Below are positions 1-8,252 of a stretch of DNA of 64,000 nt, piece after piece. The position numbers and the translations under genes are program-made. Where the stretch lies: positions 1 through 64,000 of the forward strand of contig NZ_JAOWCB010000013.1 of NCBI RefSeq assembly GCF_026420845.1, given 5' to 3'. The stretch's first letter is position 1; each line of letters starts with the position of its first letter. This stretch comes from Streptomyces sp. PR69 (GTDB taxonomy: Bacteria; Actinomycetota; Actinomycetes; Streptomycetales; Streptomycetaceae). A model generated the notes under the pieces. The model saw only the letters and a list, made by a program, of their open reading frames with translations. It was not told the DNA's origin and did no database searches.

Positions 1-88
1 CCCGCCGCAGCGCGGCCGCGGCGACCGCGGGGCGGCTGCGCCACCGCCGCGGCGCTCCTCACACAGCCGCGTTCCCTACGATGGCGCG

Positions 89-1813
89 GTGACCAGTACC
101 GCGCCACCGACCCTCAAGGGCATGGACGCCGGGCCCCCGCCGCCCGGCTGGCAGCAGCGGCTGCGCCGATTCGGCTACGCGCCCCGGCCCGTGATCGGCC
201 TCAGGGAACGGCTGACGCCCCCGTACGCCCGCCCGTCCGAGCGGCTGTGGCCGGTGTTCGGCATCCCCCCGGCGGTCGCGGACCGGCTGGTGCGGGCGTC
301 CGCGTGGGGCGGGCCGCTGCTGGTGGCGCTGGTCGCGGGGCTGCTGCGGTTCTGGAACCTGGGCAGCCCCAAGGCGGTGATATTCGACGAGACGTACTAC
401 GCCAAGGACGCCTGGGCCCTGATCAACCAGGGGTACGAGGGCAGCTGGCCGAAGGACGTCGACAAGGCGATCCTCGGCGATCCCTCAAGCGTGGAGATCC
501 CGGCCGACCCCGGCTATGTGGTGCATCCGCCGGTCGGCAAATGGGTCATTGGCATCGGGGAGCAGCTCTTCGGCTTCACGCCGTTCGGCTGGCGTTTCAT
601 GGTCGCGCTGCTCGGCACCCTGTCGGTGCTGATGCTGTGCCGCATCGGCCGCCGGCTGTTCCGCTCCACCTTCCTCGGCTGTCTGGCGGGCGCGCTGCTG
701 GCGGTGGACGGGCTGCACTTTGTGATGAGCCGCACGGCGCTGCTCGACCTGGTGCTGATGTTCTTCGTGCTGGCGGCGTTCGGCGCGCTGCTGATCGACC
801 GCGACCGGGCCCGCGCCCGGCTGGCGGCGGCGCTGCCGGCGGACGCGGAGGGGGTGCTGCGCCCCGACGCCTCGGTGGCGCAGGGCCTGCGCCTGGGCTG
901 GCGGCCGTGGCGGCTGGCCGCGGGCGTGCTGCTGGGCCTGGCGGCGGGCACCAAGTGGAACGGCCTCTACATCATGGCCGCGTTCTGTGTGATGTCCGTC
1001 CTGTGGGACGTCGGCGCGCGCCGCACGGCGGGTGCGGTGCGGCCGTACAAAGCGGTGCTGGTCAAGGACCTCACCCCCGCGTTCCTCGCCACGGTGCCGG
1101 TCGCGATCGCCACGTATGTCGCCTCCTGGACCGGCTGGATCGTCACCGACAGGGGGTACTACCGCGACTGGGCGGCCACGGAAGGCAGGGACAGCAGCTG
1201 GAGCTGGCTGTTCCCGGACTGGTGGCGCAGCCTGTGGCACTACGAGGTCAAGGTCTTCGACTTCCATGTCGGGCTCACCTCGGGCCATACGTACGAGTCG
1301 AACCCGTGGAGCTGGCTGGTGCTCGGCCGCCCCGTCTCCTACTTCTACGAGGACCCGGTCGCGGGCACGGACGGCTGCCCTGCGGACGTTGCCGACAAGT
1401 GCGCCCGCGAGGTGCTGGCGCTGGGCACCCCGCTGCTGTGGTGGACGGCGTGCTTCGCGATCTGCTTCGTCCTGTGGCGCTGGCTGTTCCGCCGCGACTG
1501 GCGCGCGGGCGCGATCGCCTGCGCCATCGCGGCGGGCTGGGCGCCCTGGCTGCACTACCAGGAACGCACCATCTTCCTCTTCTACGCCGTGGTGTTCGTG
1601 CCCTTCCTGTGTCTGGCGGTCGCGATGCTGATCGGCGCCCTGCTGGGCCCGGCGGGCTCCGACGACCGCCGCCGGGCGATCGGGGCGATCGGCTCGGGTG
1701 TGCTGGTGCTGCTGATCATCTGGAACTTCATTTACTTCTGGCCGCTGTATACGGGGACGCCGATTCCGATAGAGGAATGGCGCAACCGGATGTGGCTCGA
1801 TACGTGGGTGTGA
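89..1813 (+). CDS. pmt: protein O-mannosyltransferase (dolichyl-phosphate-mannose-protein mannosyltransferase)
   Basis: Membrane GT39 enzyme of 574 aa that moves mannose from polyprenyl-phosphate-mannose to Ser/Thr of exported proteins. A cytoplasmic N-terminus rich in Pro and Arg (about 70 residues) is followed by about ten membrane segments. The essential acidic pair of the family is Asp100-Glu101 (FDETYYAKDAW) in the first outside loop, and the conserved HPPVGKW motif follows. The length is normal for actinobacterial Pmt. The start is GTG at 89. In Streptomyces this gene usually stands head to head with rsmI; the 88 bases before it are too short to show that gene. Confidence 0.93.
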   Translation: MTSTAPPTLKGMDAGPPPPGWQQRLRRFGYAPRPVIGLRERLTPPYARPSERLWPVFGIPPAVADRLVRASAWGGPLLVALVAGLLRFWNLGSPKAVIFDETYYAKDAWALINQGYEGSWPKDVDKAILGDPSSVEIPADPGYVVHPPVGKWVIGIGEQLFGFTPFGWRFMVALLGTLSVLMLCRIGRRLFRSTFLGCLAGALLAVDGLHFVMSRTALLDLVLMFFVLAAFGALLIDRDRARARLAAALPADAEGVLRPDASVAQGLRLGWRPWRLAAGVLLGLAAGTKWNGLYIMAAFCVMSVLWDVGARRTAGAVRPYKAVLVKDLTPAFLATVPVAIATYVASWTGWIVTDRGYYRDWAATEGRDSSWSWLFPDWWRSLWHYEVKVFDFHVGLTSGHTYESNPWSWLVLGRPVSYFYEDPVAGTDGCPADVADKCAREVLALGTPLLWWTACFAICFVLWRWLFRRDWRAGAIACAIAAGWAPWLHYQERTIFLFYAVVFVPFLCLAVAMLIGALLGPAGSDDRRRAIGAIGSGVLVLLIIWNFIYFWPLYTGTPIPIEEWRNRMWLDTWV

Positions 1814-1956
1814 TGCCTCACTCGCCGGTCCCGGTCCGGTAACACCCGTCTCATTCCTTCCTGCTGTCCCGTAGAGTTCCCGGGGTTCATTTGCTTGAAC
1901 GTGTTCAAGTTATGCAACGGGGTTGAGAAAAGCTCAAGCGGAGGGGGAACTGCGCG
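1814..1956. promoter_or_regulatory. intergenic region with a perfect palindrome before the penicillin-binding protein gene
   Basis: The palindrome CTTGAACGTGTTCAAG (1894-1909) has 7-bp arms and a 2-bp centre. It lies about 50 bp before the ATG at 1957, in a clearly AT-richer patch, which is where an operator would overlap a promoter. The architecture resembles TetR- or MarR-type sites; the regulator is unknown. A GGAGGGGG ribosome site precedes the ATG. Confidence 0.5.
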
Positions 1957-3603
1957 ATGCGTGACGGAGCGAAAATCGCCATCATCGGGGGCGTGTTCGC
2001 GGTCGCGACCGTGGGGGTCGGATACGGCGCGTACGCCACACTCCTGGACGGCGGTTCGAACGACGGCGGGAGCGACGGGGCGAGGACCACGTCCCAGTCA
2101 GGTCCCAGAGCGTCCGGGCCGCCCACGGCCGACGAGATCGAGAAGACCGCCGCGGACTTCCTTGCGGCCTGGGCGGACGGCGAGGCGGCGAAGGCCGCGC
2201 AGCTGACTGACAACGCGGCGGACGCCCAGCCGCTGCTGGCCGGCTACCAGAACCGGGCGCATGTCTCCAAGGCCGTGATCACACCGGGGAAGCCGAGCGG
2301 GGCGAAGGTGCCGTTCACGGTCGAGGCGACCGTTTCGTACGACGGCAAGAGCAAGCCCTGGTCGTACGCGTCCGAACTGACCGTGGTGCGCGGGGTGACG
2401 ACCGGCAGGCCGCTGGTCGACTGGCAGCCGACGGTGATCCACCCGAAGCTCGCCAAGGGCGCGCAGCTGACGACGTCGGAGGCCAAGGCCCCGCCGATCA
2501 GGGCCGTGGACCACGCGGGCGTGGAGCTGACGAAGGAGCAGTACCCCTCGCTGGGCCCGGTCCTGGACCAGCTCCGCAAGAAGTACGGGGAGCAGGCGGG
2601 CGGCACGCCGGGCGTCGAGCTGGCCGTCACGTCGTCCGATCCGAACTCCGCCGACCAGACGCTGCTGACGCTGACGGAGGGCAGGGCGGGCACGCTCCAG
2701 ACGACGCTGGACGCGGGGGTGCAGGCGGCTGCGGAGCAGGCGGTGAAGCGGTACGGCGGGGCGTCGGTCGTGGCCGTCAAACCGAGCACCGGTGAGATAC
2801 GGGCCGTCGCCAACAGCAGTCCGGACGGCTTCAACACGGCGCTGCAGGGCGGACAGGCCCCCGGCTCGACGATGAAGATCGTGACCGCGGCGATGATGAT
2901 GGACCGGGGGCTGGTGAACGGTCCGGGGTCGACGGTGGAGTGCCCGGCGACGGTGTCCTGGGAAGGCGTCGTCTTTCATAACCTGAACGACTTCGCGTAC
3001 CCGACGACGTCCTTTCGGAACGCCTTCGCCCAGTCCTGCAACAGCACCTTCATCAAGCCGATCAAGCCGCTCGGAGCGAGCGCCCACAGCGCACTGGGCG
3101 AGACCGCGCGCAAGTACTTCGGCATCGGCGAGGTCTGGAACACCGGAGTCGTCACCTTCGACGGCGACGTCCCGGTCTCCGCGGGCGCCGAGACAGCCGC
3201 CTCGTACATCGGCCAGGGCAAGATCCGGATGAACGCCCTCAATGTGGCGTCCATCGCGGCGACCGCGAAGAGCGGCTGGTTCAAGCAGCCGGTCATCGTG
3301 CCGAAGTCGCTCGACAACCGCGACATCGCCACCGCTCAGCCGCTGCCGGGCTCGATCGCGCAGTCGCTGCGGACGATGATGAAGGCCACGGCCGTCTCCG
3401 GGACGGGCAAGGGAGCGATGAGCGGCGTGTCCGGCGACAAGGGCGCGAAGACCGGCTCCGCGGAGATTGACGGACAGGGCTCGTCCAACAGCTGGTTTGC
3501 CGCGTACGCCGGCGACCTCGCCGCCGCCGCGGTCGTCCAGGCCGGCGGGCACGGCGGGGACGCGGCGGGCCCGGTGGTGGCCTCCGTGCTCAACGCCCGC
3601 TGA
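1957..3603 (+). CDS. class B penicillin-binding protein with NTF2-like N-terminal domain
   Basis: Peptidoglycan D,D-transpeptidase of 548 aa, anchored by one N-terminal membrane segment (residues about 7-30) with the rest outside the cell. An NTF2/MecA-N-like domain (about 50-165) and a dimerisation linker precede the transpeptidase domain. The three penicillin-binding motifs are complete: S304-T-M-K307 with Ser304 as nucleophile, S360-C-N362 and K498-T-G500. The start is ATG with a GGAGGGGG site. The gene follows pmt in the same direction and has its own upstream region with a palindrome. It is of the type that crosslinks septal or lateral wall in streptomycetes; the precise paralogue cannot be assigned. 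Confidence 0.92.
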   Translation: MRDGAKIAIIGGVFAVATVGVGYGAYATLLDGGSNDGGSDGARTTSQSGPRASGPPTADEIEKTAADFLAAWADGEAAKAAQLTDNAADAQPLLAGYQNRAHVSKAVITPGKPSGAKVPFTVEATVSYDGKSKPWSYASELTVVRGVTTGRPLVDWQPTVIHPKLAKGAQLTTSEAKAPPIRAVDHAGVELTKEQYPSLGPVLDQLRKKYGEQAGGTPGVELAVTSSDPNSADQTLLTLTEGRAGTLQTTLDAGVQAAAEQAVKRYGGASVVAVKPSTGEIRAVANSSPDGFNTALQGGQAPGSTMKIVTAAMMMDRGLVNGPGSTVECPATVSWEGVVFHNLNDFAYPTTSFRNAFAQSCNSTFIKPIKPLGASAHSALGETARKYFGIGEVWNTGVVTFDGDVPVSAGAETAASYIGQGKIRMNALNVASIAATAKSGWFKQPVIVPKSLDNRDIATAQPLPGSIAQSLRTMMKATAVSGTGKGAMSGVSGDKGAKTGSAEIDGQGSSNSWFAAYAGDLAAAAVVQAGGHGGDAAGPVVASVLNAR

Positions 3604-3637
3604 GGCGCCGGGGGACGGCGGGACGCGGCCCGGGCAT

Positions 3638-4024
3638 TCAGGCCGCGCCCGCCGCCGTCAGCCCTGCCACCGGCAGCAGCAGCATCCACTGCGGCAGCCG
3701 CAGCAGCGGCTTCGACCAGCCGGCCGCCAGCGTCACCGCCAGGAAGGCGGCCGCGTAGACGGCGAAGTGAGCGGCTATCAGCCAGGCCATGGCGTCGCCG
3801 CCGGGCCGGTCCGACAGTGCCAGCCAGATCAGCGCGGCGGCGGCCAGCGCCAGGTCGGCGCTGACCATATGCCAAACGGCGTGCAGGGTCCGGCGCGGCT
3901 CGGCGCTGATCGCGCCGGCCAGGAGCGGCCGGACCACGTCACGTCCGCCTGCGACGATGTGCACCGCCGCGACTCCCGCGGCGATGACGCCCGCGGTCAG
4001 ATACCAGCCGTTCGTCACCATCAT
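3638..4024 (-). CDS. small four-helix membrane protein
   Basis: Protein of 128 aa made almost wholly of four predicted membrane helices with short loops, which fits small DUF4345/DUF4267-like membrane proteins, though I do not recognise the family with certainty. Its start overlaps the stop of the upstream TetR gene by 4 bp (ATGA), so the two are translationally coupled. It is the likely target of that regulator. It ends 34 bp from the converging penicillin-binding protein gene. Confidence 0.75.
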   Translation of the reverse strand: MMVTNGWYLTAGVIAAGVAAVHIVAGGRDVVRPLLAGAISAEPRRTLHAVWHMVSADLALAAAALIWLALSDRPGGDAMAWLIAAHFAVYAAAFLAVTLAAGWSKPLLRLPQWMLLLPVAGLTAAGAA

Positions 4025-4620
4025 CGTGCCTCGATTCCCCGGCCGACGAGGGCGGCCAGTCGGTCGGCGAGCTGCGGGCCGGCGGGTTCGCCGACGAGCC
4101 CGGTGTGGAAGAAGACGGCCCCCGCGAGCGTGTCGAGCACCAGGTCGACCGGGAGGTCGGGGGCTGCCTCTCCGCGCTGCGCCGCCCGCTCGAACACCTC
4201 GACCAGGCGCTCCTTGGCAGGGGCCAGGAAGTGCGAGCGGATACGGGCCCGCAGCTCGGGTCGGGCGGCGAAGTCGGCCAGCAGGCCGGGCAGGGCGGCT
4301 GCCGCGGCCGGAGCGGTGAACTCCTGGACCAGGGCGTCCACAAGCACGGTGAGGTCACCCCTCAGCGTGCCGGTGTCCGGCACGGGGACGGTCTCCGTCT
4401 GGGTGAACACCGCCTCGTACACCAGCTCCGCTTTGCCGGACCACCGGCGGTAGACGGTGTCCTTGCCGACGCCGGCCCGGGCCGCCACCGCGCCGATGGA
4501 GGTCGCGGCATAGCCTGCCTCGGCCAGCAGATCGGCCGTGGCGGTCAGGATCGCTTGATGGGCGCGGCTGTCGCGCGGGCGTCCGCGCGGTGCGTCAGGG
4601 GTTGCCATGGGCATAACCAT
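4021..4620 (-). CDS. TetR/AcrR family transcriptional regulator
   Basis: Protein of up to 199 aa. The helix-turn-helix is in residues about 20-65 (SIGAVAARAGVGKDTVYRRW) and the rest is a helical ligand-binding domain of the TetR_C_11/16 kind. It is cotranscribed with the coupled membrane protein downstream. In-frame ATGs lie at 4620, 4614 and 4608. A palindrome at 4617-4638 covers the first ATG, so either the mRNA is nearly leaderless or translation starts at 4614 or 4608. Autorepression is likely from that layout. Confidence 0.9.
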   Translation of the reverse strand: MVMPMATPDAPRGRPRDSRAHQAILTATADLLAEAGYAATSIGAVAARAGVGKDTVYRRWSGKAELVYEAVFTQTETVPVPDTGTLRGDLTVLVDALVQEFTAPAAAAALPGLLADFAARPELRARIRSHFLAPAKERLVEVFERAAQRGEAAPDLPVDLVLDTLAGAVFFHTGLVGEPAGPQLADRLAALVGRGIEAR

Positions 4621-4638
4621 ACAGGTCGACCCGTATGG
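4617..4638. promoter_or_regulatory. 22-bp near-perfect palindrome, candidate TetR operator
   Basis: CCATAC and GTATGG arms flank a central GGTCGACC palindrome, giving a 22-bp dyad with one mismatched pair. It overlaps the start of the TetR gene and lies in the divergent region toward the YbaK gene at 4712, as an autoregulatory operator would. Confidence 0.65.
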
Positions 4639-4711
4639 CTACCAGCCCCGGGCCCCCGGGCGGCGGGAAAGCGGGTCGCGTGCCCACTGCAACGACCGCT
4701 AGCGTGCGCCC

Positions 4712-5206
4712 ATGAGCGACGCGGAGCCCCTGCCCCATGCCCACCCCCGGTTCGCCGCCGCCCTGCGCGAGCTGAACCTGGTCGTCGAGGTACGGCGTTT
4801 CCCGGACGCCACCCGGACCGCCGCACAGGCCGCGGCGGCCATCGGCTGCACGGTCGGCGAGATCGTCAAGTCGCTGATCTTCGAGGCGGACGGCGCACCG
4901 GTGCTGGTGCTGATGGACGGGGCGTCACGGGTGGACGTCGAGCTGGTGCGGCGGGAGCTCGGCGCGGACTCGGTGCGGCGGGCGGGCGCGGAGCTCGTGC
5001 GGGAGGCCACGGGGTACGCGATCGGGGGCGTGCCGCCCTTCGGGCACCGCACCAGGACCCGGGTGCTGGCCGACCGCCGTCTGCTGGACCACGAGGTGGT
5101 GTGGGCGGCGGCCGGAACGCCGCACACCGTGTTCCCCCTCGACCCCAAGACGCTGATCGCCCACGCGGGCGGGACTCTCGTGGACGTGCGCGAGCGTACG
5201 GCGTGA
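4712..5206 (+). CDS. YbaK/EbsC family aminoacyl-tRNA deacylase
   Basis: Cytoplasmic single-domain protein of 164 aa of the YbaK/ProX superfamily, which hydrolyses mischarged aminoacyl-tRNA such as Cys- or Ala-tRNA(Pro). The family signatures visible are TVGEIVKSLIF around residue 50 with the conserved Lys, TGYAIGGVPPFGH around 100, and a C-terminal HTVF segment. The length is normal. Its stop overlaps the start of the EamA transporter by 4 bp (GTGA). The exact substrate cannot be read from sequence. Confidence 0.9.
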   Translation: MSDAEPLPHAHPRFAAALRELNLVVEVRRFPDATRTAAQAAAAIGCTVGEIVKSLIFEADGAPVLVLMDGASRVDVELVRRELGADSVRRAGAELVREATGYAIGGVPPFGHRTRTRVLADRRLLDHEVVWAAAGTPHTVFPLDPKTLIAHAGGTLVDVRERTA

Positions 5207-6060
5207 CGCCCCTCGTCGCGGCTGCGGTGCTGCTCGCGGCGTTCACACACGCCGCGTGGAACGCCGTCGCCCACCACATCAAGGACCAACTGGTCGCCTT
5301 CACGCTGATATCCGGCGGCGCGGCGGCGCTGGGGCTGGTGCTCGCGTGCTTCACCCCGCTGCCGGCCGCCGCCTCCTGGCCGTATCTGGTCGCGTCGGCG
5401 CTGCTGCACGTCGGCTATCAGTCGCTGCTGATGCGGTCGTTCAGCCTCGGCGACTTCGGGCAGATGTATCCGATCGCCCGCGGCACCGCCCCGCTGGTCG
5501 TCACCGTCCTCGCGGCGGTCTTCGTCGGCGAGACGCTGCACGGCTGGCAGCTGGCGGGCGTCGCGGTCGCCTCGGCCGGTCTGGTGGGCCTCGCGCTGTG
5601 GGGCATCCGGGGCCGTGCGGGCGCGGCCCGCCCGCACGGCCCCGCCGTACTCGCCGCGCTGGCGACCGGCCTGATGATCGCCGCGTGCACGGTCGTCGAC
5701 GGCGTGGGGGTGCGCGCCTCCGGCACCCCGCTGGGGTTCATCGCCTGGCTGATGGTCCTGCAGGGCCCGCTGATCCCGGGGTACGCCGTGTTCGTCCACC
5801 GCGGCGCGCTCCCGCGCCTGCTGCGCCCGCACGCGGGCCGCGGCCTTCTCTGCGCGGCCCTGGCGATCGCCGCGTACGGGCTGGTGCTGTGGGCCCAGAC
5901 GCGCGCCCCGCTGGCCCCGATCGCGGCCCTGCGCGAGTGCTCCATCATCGTCGGCGCGGCGATCGGGGCGGTGTTCTTCAAGGAGCGGTTCGGGGTCCAC
6001 CGGATCGCGGCGGCGGGCGTGATGGCGGCGGGCATCGGCCTGATGCTGCGCTCCGGCTGA
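5203..6060 (+). CDS. EamA/DMT superfamily transporter
   Basis: Membrane protein of 285 aa with about ten helices formed by two EamA repeats, typical of drug/metabolite transporters that export amino acids or small metabolites. The GTG start at 5203 overlaps the YbaK stop, so translation is coupled; the reading frame is open far upstream but that part is antisense to a TetR gene. The late GAAIGAVFFKERFG segment is typical of the second EamA repeat. The substrate is unknown. Confidence 0.88.
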   Translation: MTPLVAAAVLLAAFTHAAWNAVAHHIKDQLVAFTLISGGAAALGLVLACFTPLPAAASWPYLVASALLHVGYQSLLMRSFSLGDFGQMYPIARGTAPLVVTVLAAVFVGETLHGWQLAGVAVASAGLVGLALWGIRGRAGAARPHGPAVLAALATGLMIAACTVVDGVGVRASGTPLGFIAWLMVLQGPLIPGYAVFVHRGALPRLLRPHAGRGLLCAALAIAAYGLVLWAQTRAPLAPIAALRECSIIVGAAIGAVFFKERFGVHRIAAAGVMAAGIGLMLRSG

Positions 6061-6067
6061 CGCCAGC

Positions 6068-7252
6068 TCAGTACAGCCCGGTGAGATACATCCCGGAGGC
6101 TCCGTAACCCGTCGTGTTGTGACAGGCGTAGTCCCCGTTCGCCTGGCCGTGGATGAGCGCCAGGCACCGCTGCTGGGCGAGCTGGCCGTAGTGGTTGGGG
6201 TGCATGGACTCCTGGATGGGCCCCTGGGTCTCGTCGCTGTCGATCCACCGGGCCCATTCACTGGTGACGGACGACGGCGGCTGGCTCGCGCTCACCAGAC
6301 GGCTGGCCCCGGCGCACACCTCACGCCCCTGGAGCATGTCCCGCAGATCCAGGAACTGCGCGCCCTTGGCCGCGGCCACCGCCTTCAGCCGGTCGGCGAG
6401 CTGCGGAACGAGCCCGTCGCGCGCCCAGTCGGCGTCCTTGTCCCAGAACGGGCAGCCGCCGCTGTGGACTCTGGACCAGCCGCTCTCCGAGTAGCGGTTC
6501 TCCGCGCCGCGCGGGATCGGGGACGGGTACGACTGGAGGACGATCCGGTACGCGGAGGAGCTGTAGCCCGCGCCCGACATCACCGCCCGGATCTCGTCGA
6601 CGGCCTTGCCGACGTCCGCCATCACCGCGTCGATCTTCGAGTCGACCACGGCCTGCTGGTCGTCGTGGCAGTACGAGTACCAGATGATGTAGTCCTTGGC
6701 GCACTTCTCGATGATCGAGGCGAAGCCCAGGTCATTGCCGCCGATGGACAGCGCGATCGTCCTGACGTCGTACGAGGCGGCGATGCCCGCGAGCTGATCG
6801 GCCTGCGGGGCCTCGCCCTTGTACCACTGGCCGCCGTTCGACGCCCGGAAGACATTGCGCGTGGCCGCGCCCGAGCAGGCGATGTTGACGACCGTGTCCG
6901 CCGCGCCCGCGACGCCGTGCACCTCGGCGGAGTCGGAGCGGTGGCATCCGTTGGCCGCGGTCTCGCCGTACACCAGACTCGGGTCGTATCCGCTCCCGGT
7001 CCACGCCCGGTCTGTGCCGTCCCGGCTGCCGCTGTTGGTCAGGCTGTTGCCCTGCCAGCGGCCCGCCTCGCCGGAGACATAGCTGTCCCCCATCGACACG
7101 ACGGCGGTGGGCCCATAGCCGGGGCTGGCCGCGGCCGCCCCCACCAGACCCTGACCGAGGGCCGCGAGCCCCACCCCGGCCGCGAGAACCGCCCGGACCC
7201 AGGCCCGTCTCCGGCGCGAAACCGATCTGCTGACAGTGCGAAATCCGGACAC
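6068..7252 (-). CDS. secreted SGNH/GDSL-type hydrolase (lipase/esterase)
   Basis: Exported esterase or lipase of about 394 aa. The N-terminus has an Arg-rich n-region, a hydrophobic core and an Ala-rich cleavage region, as in Sec or Tat signals. SGNH blocks are present: SMGDSYVSGEAGRW (nucleophile Ser), GGNDLGF (block III) and HPNHYGQ (block V Asp/His region). Several Cys suggest disulfides outside the cell. I chose GTG 7252 because it leaves a standard signal peptide; the frame stays open to an ATG at 7315 that has no visible ribosome site. It converges on the EamA gene. Confidence 0.88.
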   Translation of the reverse strand: MSGFRTVSRSVSRRRRAWVRAVLAAGVGLAALGQGLVGAAAASPGYGPTAVVSMGDSYVSGEAGRWQGNSLTNSGSRDGTDRAWTGSGYDPSLVYGETAANGCHRSDSAEVHGVAGAADTVVNIACSGAATRNVFRASNGGQWYKGEAPQADQLAGIAASYDVRTIALSIGGNDLGFASIIEKCAKDYIIWYSYCHDDQQAVVDSKIDAVMADVGKAVDEIRAVMSGAGYSSSAYRIVLQSYPSPIPRGAENRYSESGWSRVHSGGCPFWDKDADWARDGLVPQLADRLKAVAAAKGAQFLDLRDMLQGREVCAGASRLVSASQPPSSVTSEWARWIDSDETQGPIQESMHPNHYGQLAQQRCLALIHGQANGDYACHNTTGYGASGMYLTGLY

Positions 7253-7505
7253 GGCAGAACCCCATCGTTCGACCACGCCAGAGGTCGCGAACAGGACACC
7301 TCTGACGTCAGGCATACGGATATGACGAGGCCGCCGGCCGGTGGCATGCGGGAATCTCGCACGCCATGGCTTGTTACCGCTAGGTACGGTCAGGTCTCTT
7401 TTCGGTCACGCGGACCGTCGTACCCTGGCCGATGGACGCGTCCTACCGTGCGCAAACGCGCATGTGAAAGGGTTTCGACAAGGCTCGACTGCAAGGAGGC
7501 CACAG

Positions 7506-7739
7506 GTGGCAGGTTTTTTGGACCGGGCTAAGGAACAAGCCCAACAAGCCCTGAACCAGGGCAAACAGAAAGTCGACGAAGTCCAGGCGCAGCGGGCCGG
7601 AAACGACCTGCTGAAGAAGCTCGGGGCCGCCTACTACGCGGAGCGCAGGGGCAGCGGCTCCACGGACGCCACACAGCAGGCGCTGAGCGCCCTTGAGGCC
7701 CACATCTCCGCCCACGGGGACGGCTTCCTGCGCGGCTGA
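7506..7739 (+). CDS. small conserved helical protein
   Basis: Protein of 77 aa, Gln/Lys/Glu-rich and predicted mostly alpha-helical, beginning VAGFLDRAKEQAQQALNQ. It has no membrane segment or known catalytic motif and looks like a conserved Streptomyces hypothetical protein. The GTG at 7506 was chosen because AAGGAGG lies 6 bases before it; the frame is open further upstream without a good ribosome site. The function is unknown. Confidence 0.8.
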   Translation: MAGFLDRAKEQAQQALNQGKQKVDEVQAQRAGNDLLKKLGAAYYAERRGSGSTDATQQALSALEAHISAHGDGFLRG

Positions 7740-7786
7740 CCCGCCCCACACCCGCCCGGCCGGCGAAGCAACCGCCGCCCGGCATG

Positions 7787-7824
7787 GGCAGGCCCTCACA
7801 GCCTCATGGCCGTGAGGGCCTGCC
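7787..7824. terminator. 13-bp perfect hairpin, candidate bidirectional terminator
   Basis: GGCAGGCCCTCAC at 7787-7799 pairs perfectly with GTGAGGGCCTGCC at 7812-7824 across a 12-base loop, 47 bp after the small-protein stop. There is no T-tract, as is common in Streptomyces terminators. Confidence 0.7.
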
Positions 7825-7903
7825 TGCCGGCTGCCTCAAAGGCGAACAGACCGGGCCATGGCAACCAGCGGCGGCGATCCCGGAGAAGGGGTTTGCCGGT
7901 TGA

Positions 7904-8164
7904 ACGGTCCGCCTCTTCGAGGCCACCACCCGCGGCGCGACCCGGGTGCAGGACATGGAGTCGCTGGCCGGGCGGGACGTCGTGCCGATGAGCAAGAGAC
8001 TGGTCGTGGACTTCGACGACCTGGGCCTGTCCACCGTCGACAACACGGAGGGCATGACCTGGGGACCGGTCCTGCCGGACGGTGAACGCACCCTGCTCCT
8101 GGTCAGCGACGACAACTTCGCCGAGGAGGAGGTCACCCAGCTCGTCGCGCTGGGCATCCGCTGA
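7904..8164 (+). pseudogene. 3' remnant of an esterase-like phytase family gene
   Basis: The frame encodes about 86 residues that read as the C-terminal end of the phytase-like esterase family (PF13449-like): LFEATTRGATRVQDMESLAG, then VDNTEGMTWGP, then LLLVSDDNF and VTQLVALGIR before the stop. A TGA at 7901-7903 in the same frame and the hairpin at 7787-7824 close off the upstream side, and no signal peptide or propeller portion is present. Full-length relatives are about 400 residues. This is what is left after deletion of the 5' four fifths; expression from the internal ATG at 7946 is unlikely. Confidence 0.7.
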
Positions 8165-8252
8165 CCACCCCGCGACGGCACGGCCCCGCACCCGCGCCCC
8201 CCGGCAGACGGGGAGTGAACCGCGGACCGGCCGTCGCGCGTCCCTGCACAGC

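Noticed and set aside
2098-3552. 484-codon open frame antisense to the penicillin-binding protein
   Set aside because: Same reason; the plus strand has the three PBP motifs in the correct order.
7302-7311. CTGACGTCAG palindrome near the SGNH hydrolase start as an operator
   Set aside because: A 10-bp palindrome occurs by chance often in this composition, and its position relative to the promoter is unknown.
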